Shown here in pieces: positions 1 to 8,318 of a stretch of DNA of 64,000 nucleotides (positions are counted from its first letter, which is position 1; each line of letters begins with the position of its first letter). Under the pieces are notes generated by a model that worked only from the letters and a program-made list of their open reading frames with translations, did no database searches and was not told the DNA's origin. Source of the stretch: Bog-756 sp963730685 (GTDB taxonomy: Bacteria > Actinomycetota > Acidimicrobiia > Acidimicrobiales > RAAP-2); contig CAVSSP010000001.1 of assembly GCA_963730685.1 (NCBI GenBank), positions 1,116,001 to 1,180,000 of the forward strand. The letters are read 5' to 3'. Both the position numbers and the translations under genes were made by a program.

Positions 1-261
1 CGCCAGGGGGATCAACACGACGATCACGAGTGAGACCCGGATGCTGAGCGGGAAGATCCGACGGAAGCGCCGGAGAACCGACGAGCCCTTGTTCTTCTTG
101 TGCCGACGGTGCTCCCACTTCGACGCCGAGGTCTTCGACTCCTCCGAAGCCCAGAACGTATCGGGACGGTACGGCGCACCAGCCCCACCGGCCCCACCGT
201 CGGTCGGGTCGTCGCCGAATCGATGCGTCGGCAGTGATGGTACGGCGATCGCAGGCTCCAC
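1..261 (-). CDS. Membrane protein, N-terminal part (cut by window edge)
   Basis: Open reading frame running off the left edge, with a GTG start at 261 (an in-frame ATG at 321 is an alternative). The visible 87 residues are a hydrophilic Gly/Pro-rich head, then a strongly basic stretch (HRRHKKNKGSSVLRRFRR), then the start of a transmembrane helix (IRVSLVIVVLIPLA). That is the usual layout of a cytoplasmic tail before a first membrane anchor obeying the positive-inside rule. The family cannot be named from this fragment; LytR-CpsA-Psr proteins and membrane-anchored sensors both start this way. It is transcribed away from the rest of the window. Coding is supported by codon-like composition, not by homology. 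Confidence 0.55.
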   Translation of the reverse strand, partial: MEPAIAVPSLPTHRFGDDPTDGGAGGAGAPYRPDTFWASEESKTSASKWEHRRHKKNKGSSVLRRFRRIFPLSIRVSLVIVVLIPLA

Positions 262-447
262 ACGCTTATATCGGCACTTTCCGGTCCGGACCGAAGTCAG
301 ATTTCCAGAAATGTTATGCATGAATATGCGTGTCGGAGCCGACCCCGGTGGGGGATGCTGCCGGGGGAGATCCTCGCTGGTGGAAGGGGGTGGAACGGGA
401 GGACCAGGTGACTCCGCCCGGTCCCCCGGGTCGGACCGGTGGAGCGG

Positions 448-844
448 TCAGCCGGCCAGCTCGTCGGTCAGCGGCCCGATCCCCGAGAGGCGGTCGGCCA
501 GTTGGTCGGTCAGATCGTGCCGGGCGGCCAGCGCGGCCGGGTCGGTGTAGCTGATCCTCGTCAGTCCGCCGTCGTCCCAGACGAGCACCTTGAGCGGGAG
601 GTCGAGCGCGGCCAACGGCGACGCCTGCATGACCGGCGTACCCCCCGCGGGACTGCCGAAGATGACCAGCTTCGTGTCGCGCAACTCCAGCCCGTACGCG
701 CTCCGCCTCGCCGCTGTGGTCGATGGTGGCGAAGTGGATCATCCCCCGCTGGACGACGAGCCCGACGAGCGTGTCCACCGTGTCGGCGACCGAGGTCGAT
801 CCCGTCTTGGTGATGACCCCGACGGATTGTCTGTCATAGTCCAT
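448..844 (-). CDS. DUF302 domain protein, one-base frameshift near 704
   Basis: DUF302 proteins are small alpha/beta proteins of unknown role. The ATG at 844 has a good AGGAAGGA ribosome site. The first half reads MDYDRQSVGVITKTGS to HFATIDHSGEA, then the family continues one frame over as SAYGLELRDTKLVIFGSP to the stop at 448. The F-A-x-I-D-H and LVIFGSP motifs are typical of DUF302. One extra base in the GG near 704 separates the halves. The span of 397 nt is 3n+1, as expected for a single insertion. With it removed the protein is about 131 residues, a normal family length. Whether the break is real or a sequence error cannot be decided here. Confidence 0.8.
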
Positions 845-960
845 GACGATTCCTTCCTTGCTCCCAGGTCTTCCCGTTGGCCAGATCATGGCAAAGGTGT
901 GCCGGCCCGTCGACCGCCGATGCCCGCCGGCTCACCCGGCCGCCGACACCGAACGTCGCC

Positions 961-966
961 TACGAT
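961..966 (+). promoter_or_regulatory. -10 box of leaderless gene at 973
   Basis: TACGAT, 6 nt before ATG 973, so the transcript would begin at or within a base or two of the start codon. No ribosome site precedes this ATG. Confidence 0.55.
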
Positions 967-972
967 GACTCG

Positions 973-1320
973 ATGGGAGACAACGAGAAGGCCATCGAGA
1001 GCGTCGCGCAGACGCTGAAGACGATGATCGATCTCCGGGCGACACTCCGGACGGCCGAGGCCAGACTGCGCCGTGCCCTGCGGGGTGTGCAAAAAGGTGA
1101 GGATCTGTCCACCGCCATCGTGATCGCCGAACCGGCCACGATGAGGAAGCAGATGCTCGAGGCGTTCTCCGCGGTGGAGTCTGCCAGTCACCAGATGCGG
1201 GTCCAGGTCTTCGCGGCCGGGCTCGATCAGGGGATGTCCATCGGCCAACTGGGCCGGATGTTCGGATTCTCGCGCCAGCTGGCCGCCCGATACGCCAAGG
1301 AGGCCCGGGCGCTCGTCTGA
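973..1320 (+). CDS. Small protein with C-terminal helix-turn-helix-like segment
   Basis: 115 residues. An upstream in-frame ATG at 877 exists, but I chose ATG 973 because a TACGAT -10 box sits 6 nt before it and the upstream stretch is not protein-like. The body is helical and charged. The end (GMSIGQLGRMFGFSRQLAAR) resembles the recognition part of a helix-turn-helix: 'S-I-x-x-L-G-x-x-F-G-x-S-R-Q'. It could be a small DNA-binding regulator. It is divergent from the DUF302 gene. I do not recognise a named family. Confidence 0.7.
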   Translation: MGDNEKAIESVAQTLKTMIDLRATLRTAEARLRRALRGVQKGEDLSTAIVIAEPATMRKQMLEAFSAVESASHQMRVQVFAAGLDQGMSIGQLGRMFGFSRQLAARYAKEARALV

Positions 1321-1355
1321 CCGTCGGCCCCGGCGCGCCCTCGATCCTGGCTTAG

Positions 1356-1361
1356 TAGGTT
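1356..1361 (+). promoter_or_regulatory. -10 box of leaderless gene at 1368
   Basis: TAGGTT, 6 nt before ATG 1368. Confidence 0.5.
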
Positions 1362-1367
1362 GGCGGC

Positions 1368-1754
1368 ATGTCGACCCTCCCCGGCCAGTCCATGGGTTGG
1401 GCCAGGGCCGGCGTGGGGGCGGTCCTGGTCCTGGCGCCGGGGTGGTTCCTGCGGCTGTCGGGACGTGAGGCACCGACCCCCGTGTCGGTTCTGTTGATGC
1501 GCACCATCGGGATCAGGGACCTGGTCCTCGGGATCGGGACGGTGACGGCGGCCCGGAGCGGCGGCGGCGGCGAGCTGCGGCACTGGACGTCGGTGGGCCT
1601 GGGTAGCGATTCGTTGGACGTGCTGGCCAGCCTGGCGACCCGGCGCTCGATCGGGTCGGCCGAAGCCGTGGGTGCTGCCGCCGCGGCGCTGGTGTTCGCC
1701 GCCGGTGATGTGGTGGCCCTCCGTCAGCTCGGACGGTCGGATCCGGCGACCTGA
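1368..1754 (+). CDS. Small integral membrane protein (DUF4267-like)
   Basis: 128 residues with about four hydrophobic helices. The order is an N-terminal helix (RAGVGAVLVLAPGWFLRL), a conserved-looking 'RTIGIRDLVLGIGT' segment, then two more helices ending AAAALVFAAGDVVALRQL. The R-x-x-G-x-R-D-x-x-L-G pattern is typical of DUF4267-like membrane proteins found in actinobacteria. No function is known. The gene stands alone, ends 8 nt before the end of the convergent lipoprotein gene, and appears to have its own leaderless promoter. Confidence 0.7.
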   Translation: MSTLPGQSMGWARAGVGAVLVLAPGWFLRLSGREAPTPVSVLLMRTIGIRDLVLGIGTVTAARSGGGGELRHWTSVGLGSDSLDVLASLATRRSIGSAEAVGAAAAALVFAAGDVVALRQLGRSDPAT

Positions 1755-1762
1755 GCCGAACC

Positions 1763-2767
1763 CTAGGGCCGGCCCAGGATGATGTTGCCCGACTGGTCGC
1801 CGGCCACGCAGAGCGACGTCGACGGGCACGCGATGGTCGTCAGTCGGCGCCCGGCATCGGCGACCGTTCTCGTCCACGAACCGCCGGTCCACTGGAGCAC
1901 CCCTCCGTCGGCGTCGACGGCGGCGCAGAACGTGGGCGATGCGCACGACACCCCGGTGAGTGCAGTGCCGGCCGTGGTGGCCTGTACCGGAGTGGACCAC
2001 GTCTGACCGTTCCAGCGGAGCGCCTGTCCGGTCTGATCGACGGTCATGCAGAACGAGGCCGTCGGACACGACACTCCGTTCAGCGACGCGGTGGTGCCGA
2101 ACTGGTTGGGCTGGGTCCACGACTGGCCGTTCCACTGCGAGATCCCGCCCGACACCGACATGCACAGCGACGAAGAGACGCACGAGATGGACGACACCGA
2201 TCCCCAGTCGCCGCTCGTTCCCTGCCACGACTGCCCTTCGAAGGCGAAGGCGTTCCCCTCGGCGTCGACGGCCGCGCAGTAGCCGGTCGGTGCGCACCCG
2301 ACCGCTTCGAGGCCGTTGGCGCCGCTCAGCGGGGTCAGCGCCGACCAGCCCTGACCGTTCCAGCTGACCACGTCGCTGCCGGCGTTCGGGATGGCGATGC
2401 ACAGGGCGGGGCTCGCGCACGACACCGACACGGAACCGGGACCGATCTGCTGACCGGTGGCCGGCACCGGCGCCGACCAGTTGGTCCCGTCGAAGTGATA
2501 GCCACGACCGGTCCCGTCCAGGGCGATGCAGGAACCGGTGCTCCCGCACGAAACCGAGGCCACGCCGGTTCCGTGGGCCAGCGGCTGCGGTGCGGAGAAG
2601 TGCAGGGGCCCCGATGCCGGAGCTGCGGTAGTGGTGGGCGCAGTCGACGAAGAGGATGGCGCCGCGGTGGTCGCGGTGGTCGTGGTCACCGTGTCTGTCG
2701 TCTTCCCACAGCCGGCGAGCACCACTGCCGCGCAGCTGACAAGTAGAAGCCTGTGGGCCGGGCGCAC
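1763..2767 (-). CDS. Secreted lipoprotein with Cys-containing 'GxxW' repeats
   Basis: 334 residues. GTG 2767 follows an AAGGAG ribosome site. The signal peptide ends in a lipobox, VVLAGC, so the protein should be lipid-anchored on the outer face of the membrane. A Thr/Ser/Pro-rich linker follows (to about residue 50). Then come about six repeats of roughly 45 residues with the pattern V-S-C-x-S-x-x-x-C-x-A-V-D ... W-N-G-x-x-W-S, each with a cysteine pair. This looks like a disulfide-stabilised beta-propeller or other repeat fold. Similar repeat proteins occur in actinobacteria without assigned function. Surface binding is my inference. Confidence 0.8.
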   Translation of the reverse strand: MRPAHRLLLVSCAAVVLAGCGKTTDTVTTTTATTAAPSSSSTAPTTTAAPASGPLHFSAPQPLAHGTGVASVSCGSTGSCIALDGTGRGYHFDGTNWSAPVPATGQQIGPGSVSVSCASPALCIAIPNAGSDVVSWNGQGWSALTPLSGANGLEAVGCAPTGYCAAVDAEGNAFAFEGQSWQGTSGDWGSVSSISCVSSSLCMSVSGGISQWNGQSWTQPNQFGTTASLNGVSCPTASFCMTVDQTGQALRWNGQTWSTPVQATTAGTALTGVSCASPTFCAAVDADGGVLQWTGGSWTRTVADAGRRLTTIACPSTSLCVAGDQSGNIILGRP

Positions 2768-2870
2768 GTCACTACTCCTTACATGGCCGGAGAGACGGGG
2801 ACGGTGGTCGGGACACTGTAAGCCAGATCGCCGGGGGCCACGAAGTCAGGAACGGTGCAGCGACCCCGCC

Positions 2871-3746
2871 TCAGTGACCGGCCCGGGAACGCGACCGCCA
2901 CACCTCTGAGCGGAACGCCACATCGGCGGTCACGTCCCCCTCGATCCCCAAGAGGTCCTTGAGGAGTCGACGAGCCTCGTCGAACAGCGCCGACCTGGTC
3001 TCGTCGGGCATGGTGATGATCCAGCTCAGGGTGCCGAGCAGCCCGATCAGGTCGTCTGCATCCAATGCGATGTCCCACGTGAATGCCCGGTACTCGGGCT
3101 CGTCGAAGGGAGACCCGTCGGGGATCTCCAGGCGGGAGGTGGGCCGGAGCGCGTCACCGAGGATCAGGTCGGTGAACTCGGTCGACACCCGGGCATCGGG
3201 ACCGCCCGGCGCGGCCTGCCGGCCCGGATCCAGCCGCCCACCGGCCAGCGCCATCGCCTGGCTCATGAACGGGCCGTCCGGATCGGGCCCGGTCCACAGC
3301 ACGCCGAGCACACCGCCGGGCACCAGGACGCGTGCAACTTCCGACAAGGTGGCGACCGGGTCCATCCAGTGCCACGACGATGAGGCCACCACGGCGTCGG
3401 CGCTGCGGTCGGGGACGGGGATGGCCTCTCCTCGCCCGTCCACCGCCACGACGCCGCCCACCTCGTCGACCAGGACGGTGCGCATGCGCTCGTCCGGCTC
3501 CACGGCGACGACCTCGTCGGCCCTTCCGATCAGCAGGCGGGTCAGCGCCCCGGTGCCGGCCCCGAGGTCGACGACCCGGGCCACCCTCGAGGGGAGCATC
3601 CAGTCGACCGCGTCGACCGGCGGCCCGGGGCGGTAGCGCTCGTAGTGGGCGGCCACCGCACCGAAGGTCCCCGACCGTTGCGCCTTGACTTCGGCCGGCA
3701 GGTGGGAGAGGGGTAGGTCGAGATTGCGCTCGTCGGGACCCGGCAC
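2871..3746 (-). CDS. Class I SAM-dependent methyltransferase
   Basis: 291 residues. Motif I is VVDLGAGTGALT (about residues 58-69), the acidic ribose-binding end of strand 2 is VVAVEPDERM, and the post-motif region is DAVVASSSWHWMDP with LVPGGVLGVLW. It is close to the Methyltransf_11 group in which the 'S-W-H-W' segment is common. The substrate is unknown. The GTG start at 3746 lies 6 nt after TAGTCT, so it is probably leaderless. It is divergent from the nitrobindin-like gene. Confidence 0.85.
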   Translation of the reverse strand: MPGPDERNLDLPLSHLPAEVKAQRSGTFGAVAAHYERYRPGPPVDAVDWMLPSRVARVVDLGAGTGALTRLLIGRADEVVAVEPDERMRTVLVDEVGGVVAVDGRGEAIPVPDRSADAVVASSSWHWMDPVATLSEVARVLVPGGVLGVLWTGPDPDGPFMSQAMALAGGRLDPGRQAAPGGPDARVSTEFTDLILGDALRPTSRLEIPDGSPFDEPEYRAFTWDIALDADDLIGLLGTLSWIITMPDETRSALFDEARRLLKDLLGIEGDVTADVAFRSEVWRSRSRAGH

Positions 3747-3752
3747 GACCCG

Positions 3753-3758
3753 AGACTA
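3753..3758 (-). promoter_or_regulatory. -10 box of leaderless methyltransferase gene
   Basis: TAGTCT on the minus strand, 6 nt before GTG 3746. Confidence 0.5.
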
Positions 3759-3851
3759 ACGAACCGGTGGGGCCGGTGCCGGTCGACCGGGTACGGTTGG
3801 CCTCGAGCACGGTGGGGCACGTGCGGGACCCCTGGGGATGCGAGGCCCCCG

Positions 3852-4637
3852 GTGGACGAAGGAGGACACGGTGGGCCCACGACAGTGGAAGACGAGGTGT
3901 CGGTGAGCGTGGTCGGCGGCGCGCCCTACGGCGACGACATCTACACCGAGCCCGACGGTGACCCCGACACGCTGGCCAACCTCGGCCCGCTCGCTCCGCT
4001 CGCCGGCGTCTGGGAGGGCGCGTCCGGAGCCGACGAGCACCCGGTGGCGCTGGCCGAGGACGGCATCGAGCGGAACGCCTTCGACGAGCGGTTCGAGCTG
4101 CAGCCCATCGACCGTCAGACCAACGGGCCCCAGCTGCTGTACGGGCTGCGGTACCACACCCACATCGTGAAGCCCGGTGAGGTGGAGACGTTCCACGATC
4201 AGGTCGGCTACTGGTTGTGGGAGCCGGCCACCCACGCCGTCATGCTGACCCTGGGGATCCCGCGGGGCCAGGTTCTGCTGGCCGGCGGCACCGCCGAGCC
4301 CGATGCCCGCGCCTTCGAGGTGCGGGCCGCCATCGGCTCCGAGGTCTACGGGATCCTCGCCAACCCCTTTCTCGACCAGGCGTTCCGGACCATCAGCTAC
4401 CGGATGTCCATCGTCACCAACCCCGACGGAACGTGGTCCTACGAAGAAGAGGGCGTCCTCGAGATCCCCGATCGCGACGAGCCGTTCTCCCACATCGACC
4501 GCAACACCCTGGTCCGGGTGGCGGCCCCGACGCCCAACCCCTTGGCCCAGGCGACCCGCACCGACGGCAGCCTCGGCATCGGCCCCCTACGGACACGACG
4601 GTGCCTGACCCGTACTACCGGGCCGACCTGGCCCTGA
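3852..4637 (+). CDS. Nitrobindin-like heme-binding beta-barrel protein (DUF1794/THAP4 type)
   Basis: The family forms a ten-stranded FABP-like barrel that binds ferric heme and handles NO or peroxynitrite. The hallmark GxWxG is present (LAGVWEGASG), followed by the conserved block ELQPIDRQTNGPQLLYGLRY, FHDQVGYWLWEP, the IPRGQVLLAGG turn, and a late FSHIDRNTLVRV stretch. The start is uncertain: GTG 3852 is the longest, while GTG 3885, 3897 and 3903 are in frame. The last ~17 residues (after GIGP) look unlike the family. One surplus C in the run near 4586-4590 would instead end the protein at 4608 as YGHDGA, overlapping the next start by 8 nt. Confidence 0.8.
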   Translation: MDEGGHGGPTTVEDEVSVSVVGGAPYGDDIYTEPDGDPDTLANLGPLAPLAGVWEGASGADEHPVALAEDGIERNAFDERFELQPIDRQTNGPQLLYGLRYHTHIVKPGEVETFHDQVGYWLWEPATHAVMLTLGIPRGQVLLAGGTAEPDARAFEVRAAIGSEVYGILANPFLDQAFRTISYRMSIVTNPDGTWSYEEEGVLEIPDRDEPFSHIDRNTLVRVAAPTPNPLAQATRTDGSLGIGPLRTRRCLTRTTGPTWP

Positions 4638-5332
4638 TCCACCATCTGGGGTTCGGCTCCCACGCCGTCACCTGCGCGCCGGGCATCCTCGACCTGCTCC
4701 GTCCGGTGGCCGACACCGGCGGAACGGTGCTGGAGGTCGGGTGCGGCTCGGGCCTGCTGACGAGGGAGTTGATCGGCGCTGGGCACCGTGTCGTCGCCAC
4801 TGATGCCTCCCCGGCCATGCTCGACCTGGCCCGGGAGGTCCTGGGTGACGGGGCCGACCTTCGCCGACTCACCCTTCCCGACGACCCGGTGCCCGAGGTC
4901 GACGCCATCGTTTCGGTGGGCCACGCCATCAGCTACCTCGACGACGGGGAGTCGGTCGACCGTGCCCTGGCTGCCATGGCCCGGGCCCTCCGGCCCGGCG
5001 GGGTGCTGGCCATCGACATCTGCGACCTCGAGTGGGGCGAGGCCCGCCGGGGGGAGCCCAACCTCGGACGGACCGGCCCCGACTGGGCCATCATCACCGA
5101 GTTCTCGCAGCCGTCCCCCGACCGCTACGACCGCGACATGACGACGTTCGTGCTCGACCCGCACGGCGCATGGCGGCGCGATGTCGAGCACCACGAGAAC
5201 GTGCTGGTCGATACGGGCCGGCTCCCCGCCCTGTTGGCGGCGCACGGGGTGGACGTCGCCGTGCGGTCGGCCTTCGGATCCGAGCATCTGCCGCGGGGGC
5301 TGAAGGCCCTGGTCGGAACCCGGCCGATGTGA
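4601..5332 (+). CDS. Class I SAM-dependent methyltransferase
   Basis: 243 residues from GTG 4601 (PDPYYRADLALIHH). Motif I is VLEVGCGSGLLT, strand 2 is VVATDASPAML, followed by DAIVSVGHAISYLDD and LRPGGVLAIDICD. The SAM-binding core is complete. The C-terminal half, with W-x-x-D-x-x-H-x-N, is the variable acceptor region, so the substrate is unknown. The start overlaps the 3' end of the nitrobindin-like gene, which suggests translational coupling and shared transcription. Confidence 0.85.
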   Translation: MPDPYYRADLALIHHLGFGSHAVTCAPGILDLLRPVADTGGTVLEVGCGSGLLTRELIGAGHRVVATDASPAMLDLAREVLGDGADLRRLTLPDDPVPEVDAIVSVGHAISYLDDGESVDRALAAMARALRPGGVLAIDICDLEWGEARRGEPNLGRTGPDWAIITEFSQPSPDRYDRDMTTFVLDPHGAWRRDVEHHENVLVDTGRLPALLAAHGVDVAVRSAFGSEHLPRGLKALVGTRPM

Positions 5333-5348
5333 GCGGCCGTCGGGCCGT

Positions 5349-6023
5349 TCACTCGTGGATGTCGACGGGAGAGGGACCGAACACGACCAGCGAATCGACC
5401 ACCGGTGACGGGTCCGCCGACCACTCCATGGCCAGGAGCTGGGCCCGGCTGCGGCGCCCCATCCGCCACCGGAGGGCATCGAACCAACCGGTGGTCAGCA
5501 CCAGTTCGTCTCCAGCGTCGGGTCCCACCCGGAACTCGACGTCCTCCACCACCACCCGGAGGGCGACCGGGGGATCGAGCCACGTGATGAGCCGTTCGGC
5601 ACCGAGCCTCACCACGTCCGAGTGGCGCCCCCCGGGCCGGCCCACCGCTCCCCGGATGTCCTGTTCGTGGGTGGCGGCGTCGAGCACGGCCGGCCACACC
5701 TCGAACCGGTCGATCAGCGTCTCGAACTCGGGTGCCAGCTCGTCCCACCGCGACATGGTGGCGGACAGCTCGACCTGGCGGAACCGCTCGACCTGCTCGG
5801 CCGTGAATTCGTCGGGCGGTGGCCCGGTGAGCCGTCCGGCCAAGACGTCCTCGGTCGCCGCCGTCAGGTGCGCCACGATGTCGCGCACCGACCAGCCCGG
5901 GCACGCCGGCACCGCCAGGTCCTGCTCCCGACGGTCGAGTCCGGACACCAGTGTCATGATCCGCTCCCGGGTGCGGCGGTAGAGCCCGGAGAGGGCAGGG
6001 TCATCCGTGCGGTCGGAGGGCAC
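5349..6023 (-). CDS. Mycothiol-dependent maleylpyruvate isomerase-like protein (TIGR03083/DinB fold)
   Basis: 224 residues. The N-terminal four-helix DinB-like domain carries VPACPGWSVRDIVAHLTAAT, the P-x-C-P-G-W-x-x-x-D-x-x-x-H-L signature of the TIGR03083 / maleylpyruvate isomerase N-terminal family. Its histidines (here H in AHL, and H in ATHEQDIRGAVG) bind a metal. The C-terminal part resembles the SCP2-like or substrate-binding extension. These enzymes use mycothiol in actinobacteria; the exact reaction here is unknown. GTG 6023 is 6 nt from TAAGGT, consistent with a leaderless mRNA. Confidence 0.8.
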   Translation of the reverse strand: MPSDRTDDPALSGLYRRTRERIMTLVSGLDRREQDLAVPACPGWSVRDIVAHLTAATEDVLAGRLTGPPPDEFTAEQVERFRQVELSATMSRWDELAPEFETLIDRFEVWPAVLDAATHEQDIRGAVGRPGGRHSDVVRLGAERLITWLDPPVALRVVVEDVEFRVGPDAGDELVLTTGWFDALRWRMGRRSRAQLLAMEWSADPSPVVDSLVVFGPSPVDIHE

Positions 6024-6029
6024 AGGGCC

Positions 6030-6035
6030 ACCTTA
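6030..6035 (-). promoter_or_regulatory. -10 box of leaderless gene starting at 6023
   Basis: TAAGGT on the minus strand, 6 nt before GTG 6023. Confidence 0.5.
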
Positions 6036-6099
6036 TGGCTTATGGCCTTGTGGCGGGCCGGACGGGACCGCCGGTCGCCGCCGAGCCAGCCGGCACGGC

Positions 6100-6105
6100 T
6101 AACGT
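6100..6105 (+). promoter_or_regulatory. -10 box for FAD monooxygenase gene
   Basis: TAACGT, 7 nt before GTG 6113. The GTG is one base out of frame with the enzyme, which is why a start-proximal one-base insertion is suspected. Confidence 0.45.
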
Positions 6106-6112
6106 CCCACCG

Positions 6113-7325
6113 GTGGGCAGCGAACCCAGGTCAGAACGCCTCTACCCGCACGGATGAGGTCGTCATCGTGGGGGCGGGGATCGCCGGGCTGACGGCGGCG
6201 GTCGCGCTGGACCGGGCCGGGATCGGTGTCCGGGTGGTCGAGCGGGCCACTGCGCTGACCCAGGCCGGCACGGCCCTCTCCCTGTGGCCCAATGCGCTGG
6301 CTGCCCTGGACCGCATCGGGCTGGGGACGGCCATCGCCGACATCGGGATGGAGGAGCCGTCCGGGATGACCAGGACGCCGGCCGGCCGCCCGATCCTGGA
6401 ACTCGACCAGCGCCGCCTGCACCGCAGGCGGGGCGGTGTGCCGACGCTCATCGTCCACCGCGCCGAGTTGCAGCGAGTGCTCCTCGACGCCGCCTCCCAC
6501 CTTCCCATCCTCATGCGCACGTCGGCGGTGGGTGTGAGGACCGAGGGCGGCGTGGCGACGGTGCAGCTCTCGAGTGGCGAGTCACTGTCGGCGCCGGTGG
6601 TCCTGGCTTGCGACGGGATCCACTCGGTGGCCCGGGCCATCGCCGGCAACCCCCCGCTGGCGTACCGGCGCCGTACATCGTGGCGGGCGGTGCTCACCGA
6701 CGCTTCCGACCTGGGGGTGGAGACCTGCCTGACCGTCGGTCAGGGGAAGCAGTTCATCGTGGGCCGGCTTCGGGACGGGGGCACGTTCTGGGCCGCCGAT
6801 GTCGGACTGGCCGAGGGGGAGAACGACCGGATGGTGGACAAGCGGCGGTTCCTGCTGGAGGCCTTCGCCGGCTGGCACCATCCGATCACCGAGCTGATCA
6901 GCCGGACGGACGAGGACCGACTCGTGACCGCCGACTTCTACGACTCGGTCCCGACCCGCCTGCACGTCGGGCGGGTGGCCCTGCTCGGTGACGCCGCCCA
7001 CCCGATGACGCCCGACCTCGGGCAGGGCGCGTGCCAGGGGATCGAGGACGGGGTCGTCGTCGCCGCATGCCTGGCCCGTGACGTGGGTCCGGCCACCGCA
7101 CTGACCGACTACGAGGCGGTCCGGCTCGACCGGGTGCGGACGATCGTGCGCGACTCGCGCCGCATCGGTGCGCTCGCCACGGTGACGTCTCCGCTCGCCT
7201 GTGCCGTCCGCGACCGTGCGGTCGCCGCCATACCCGGCTGGGTCAATCGCAGGCTGTTGGCCCGCTATGCCGGTGACGAGTCGTTCCTTCGGTCGCTGCC
7301 CGCCGGATCGGGGCCCGTCCGGTAG
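6113..7325 (+). CDS. FAD-dependent monooxygenase (PHBH-type aromatic hydroxylase family)
   Basis: About 403 residues. The Rossmann FAD motif DEVVIVGAGIAGLTAAVALD opens the recognisable protein; the second FAD motif is VALLGDAAHPMTPDLGQGAC (the GD...P signature), and VVLACDGIHSVAR is the DG motif. This is the class A flavoprotein monooxygenase fold, which uses NAD(P)H and O2 to hydroxylate (often aromatic) substrates. The only in-frame ATG is 6041, without ribosome site or promoter. GTG 6113 has a well-spaced -10 box but is one base out of frame, and the span 6113-7325 is 3n+1. I therefore infer one extra base between 6113 and about 6155. Confidence 0.8.
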
Positions 7326-7556
7326 CCGGAGGGCGGGAATCCAATTTCCCCGTGTGGGCGGTGGATGCCCGACGGCACGGCATCGGTTAGGGTCGCGGCA
7401 GGTCGGCTCCACGCCCCCGGGCGGTGCGACGGCCTCCTACTCCAGACCCCGGTAGGGCTCACGGTTCTCGAGCGTGCCGGAGGCGATCATGGAACCCCCT
7501 TGGTGCCAATGGGACGGGATGGGCCTCGGCCCACCTGCCCGCAGCGGTGTGGTGCG

Positions 7557-8318
7557 ATGAGCGCCGACCGGCTGCTCGACATCCTGGCCCGGTTGGCGGA
7601 AAAGGGCAGCACCTTCCCGTCGTCGGCGTCGCTCTGTGCGGTGGCGGCCGACGTGTCGGGGACCAGCGGTGCCGGCATCATGCTCAACGTCGGCAACGAG
7701 GCCAGCGGCACGCTCTTCTCGAGTGACCCGGTGAGTGCCCGGATCGAGGAGCTGCAGTTCACGTTGGGCGAGGGACCCTGCATCGATGCCCACAACCAGG
7801 GCCGGCCGGTGTTGGAGCCAGATCTGTCCGATCCCGAGTCGGTCCGCTGGGTGACGTTCACGCCCCAGGCGGTCGAAGCCGGCGCACGGGCCATCTTCGG
7901 CTTTCCCCTGACCGTCGGGGCCATCCGGCTGGGGGCGCTCGACCTCTACCGGACAGGCCCGGGCCCCTTGAGCGGTGAACAGCACGCCGACTCGCTGGTC
8001 GTCGCCGGGTTGATCGCCCGCACCATCTTGGCGATGCAGGCCGAACCGGTACTGGGCGTGCACGGGGCGCAGGGGGCACCGGCCACCCAGTGGGAGTCCG
8101 GCGCCAACCTCCGACTGGTGGTCCATCAGGCGTCGGGGATGGTGTCGGTGCAGATAGGACGGTCGATTGCCGAGGCGCTCGTCCGCCTGCGTGGGTACGC
8201 CTTCGGCCACGATCTCCCCATCGAGGAGGTGGCGAGGGACGTGGTGAGCCGTCGACTGCGATTCGACGACCCCGAGGGTGACCCCGAGGAGGGCACGCCG
8301 CAGGGCGTGGAGCGCTGA
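7557..8318 (+). CDS. GAF-ANTAR transcription antiterminator-like regulator
   Basis: 253 residues. An N-terminal GAF sensor domain (about 10-165) contains the actinobacterial signature LGEGPCIDAHNQGRPVLEPDL and the FGFPLTVGAIRLGALDLYR strand pair. The end (about 195-240, IAEALVRLRGYAFGHDLPIE) matches an ANTAR RNA-binding three-helix domain ending in ARDVVSRRLRF. ANTAR proteins bind paired hairpins in nascent RNA and prevent termination. The TGA overlaps the ATG of a second GAF-ANTAR gene (ATGA), so the two are translationally coupled. A TAGGGT box near 7388 would give a leader of about 160 nt. Confidence 0.85.
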   Translation: MSADRLLDILARLAEKGSTFPSSASLCAVAADVSGTSGAGIMLNVGNEASGTLFSSDPVSARIEELQFTLGEGPCIDAHNQGRPVLEPDLSDPESVRWVTFTPQAVEAGARAIFGFPLTVGAIRLGALDLYRTGPGPLSGEQHADSLVVAGLIARTILAMQAEPVLGVHGAQGAPATQWESGANLRLVVHQASGMVSVQIGRSIAEALVRLRGYAFGHDLPIEEVARDVVSRRLRFDDPEGDPEEGTPQGVER

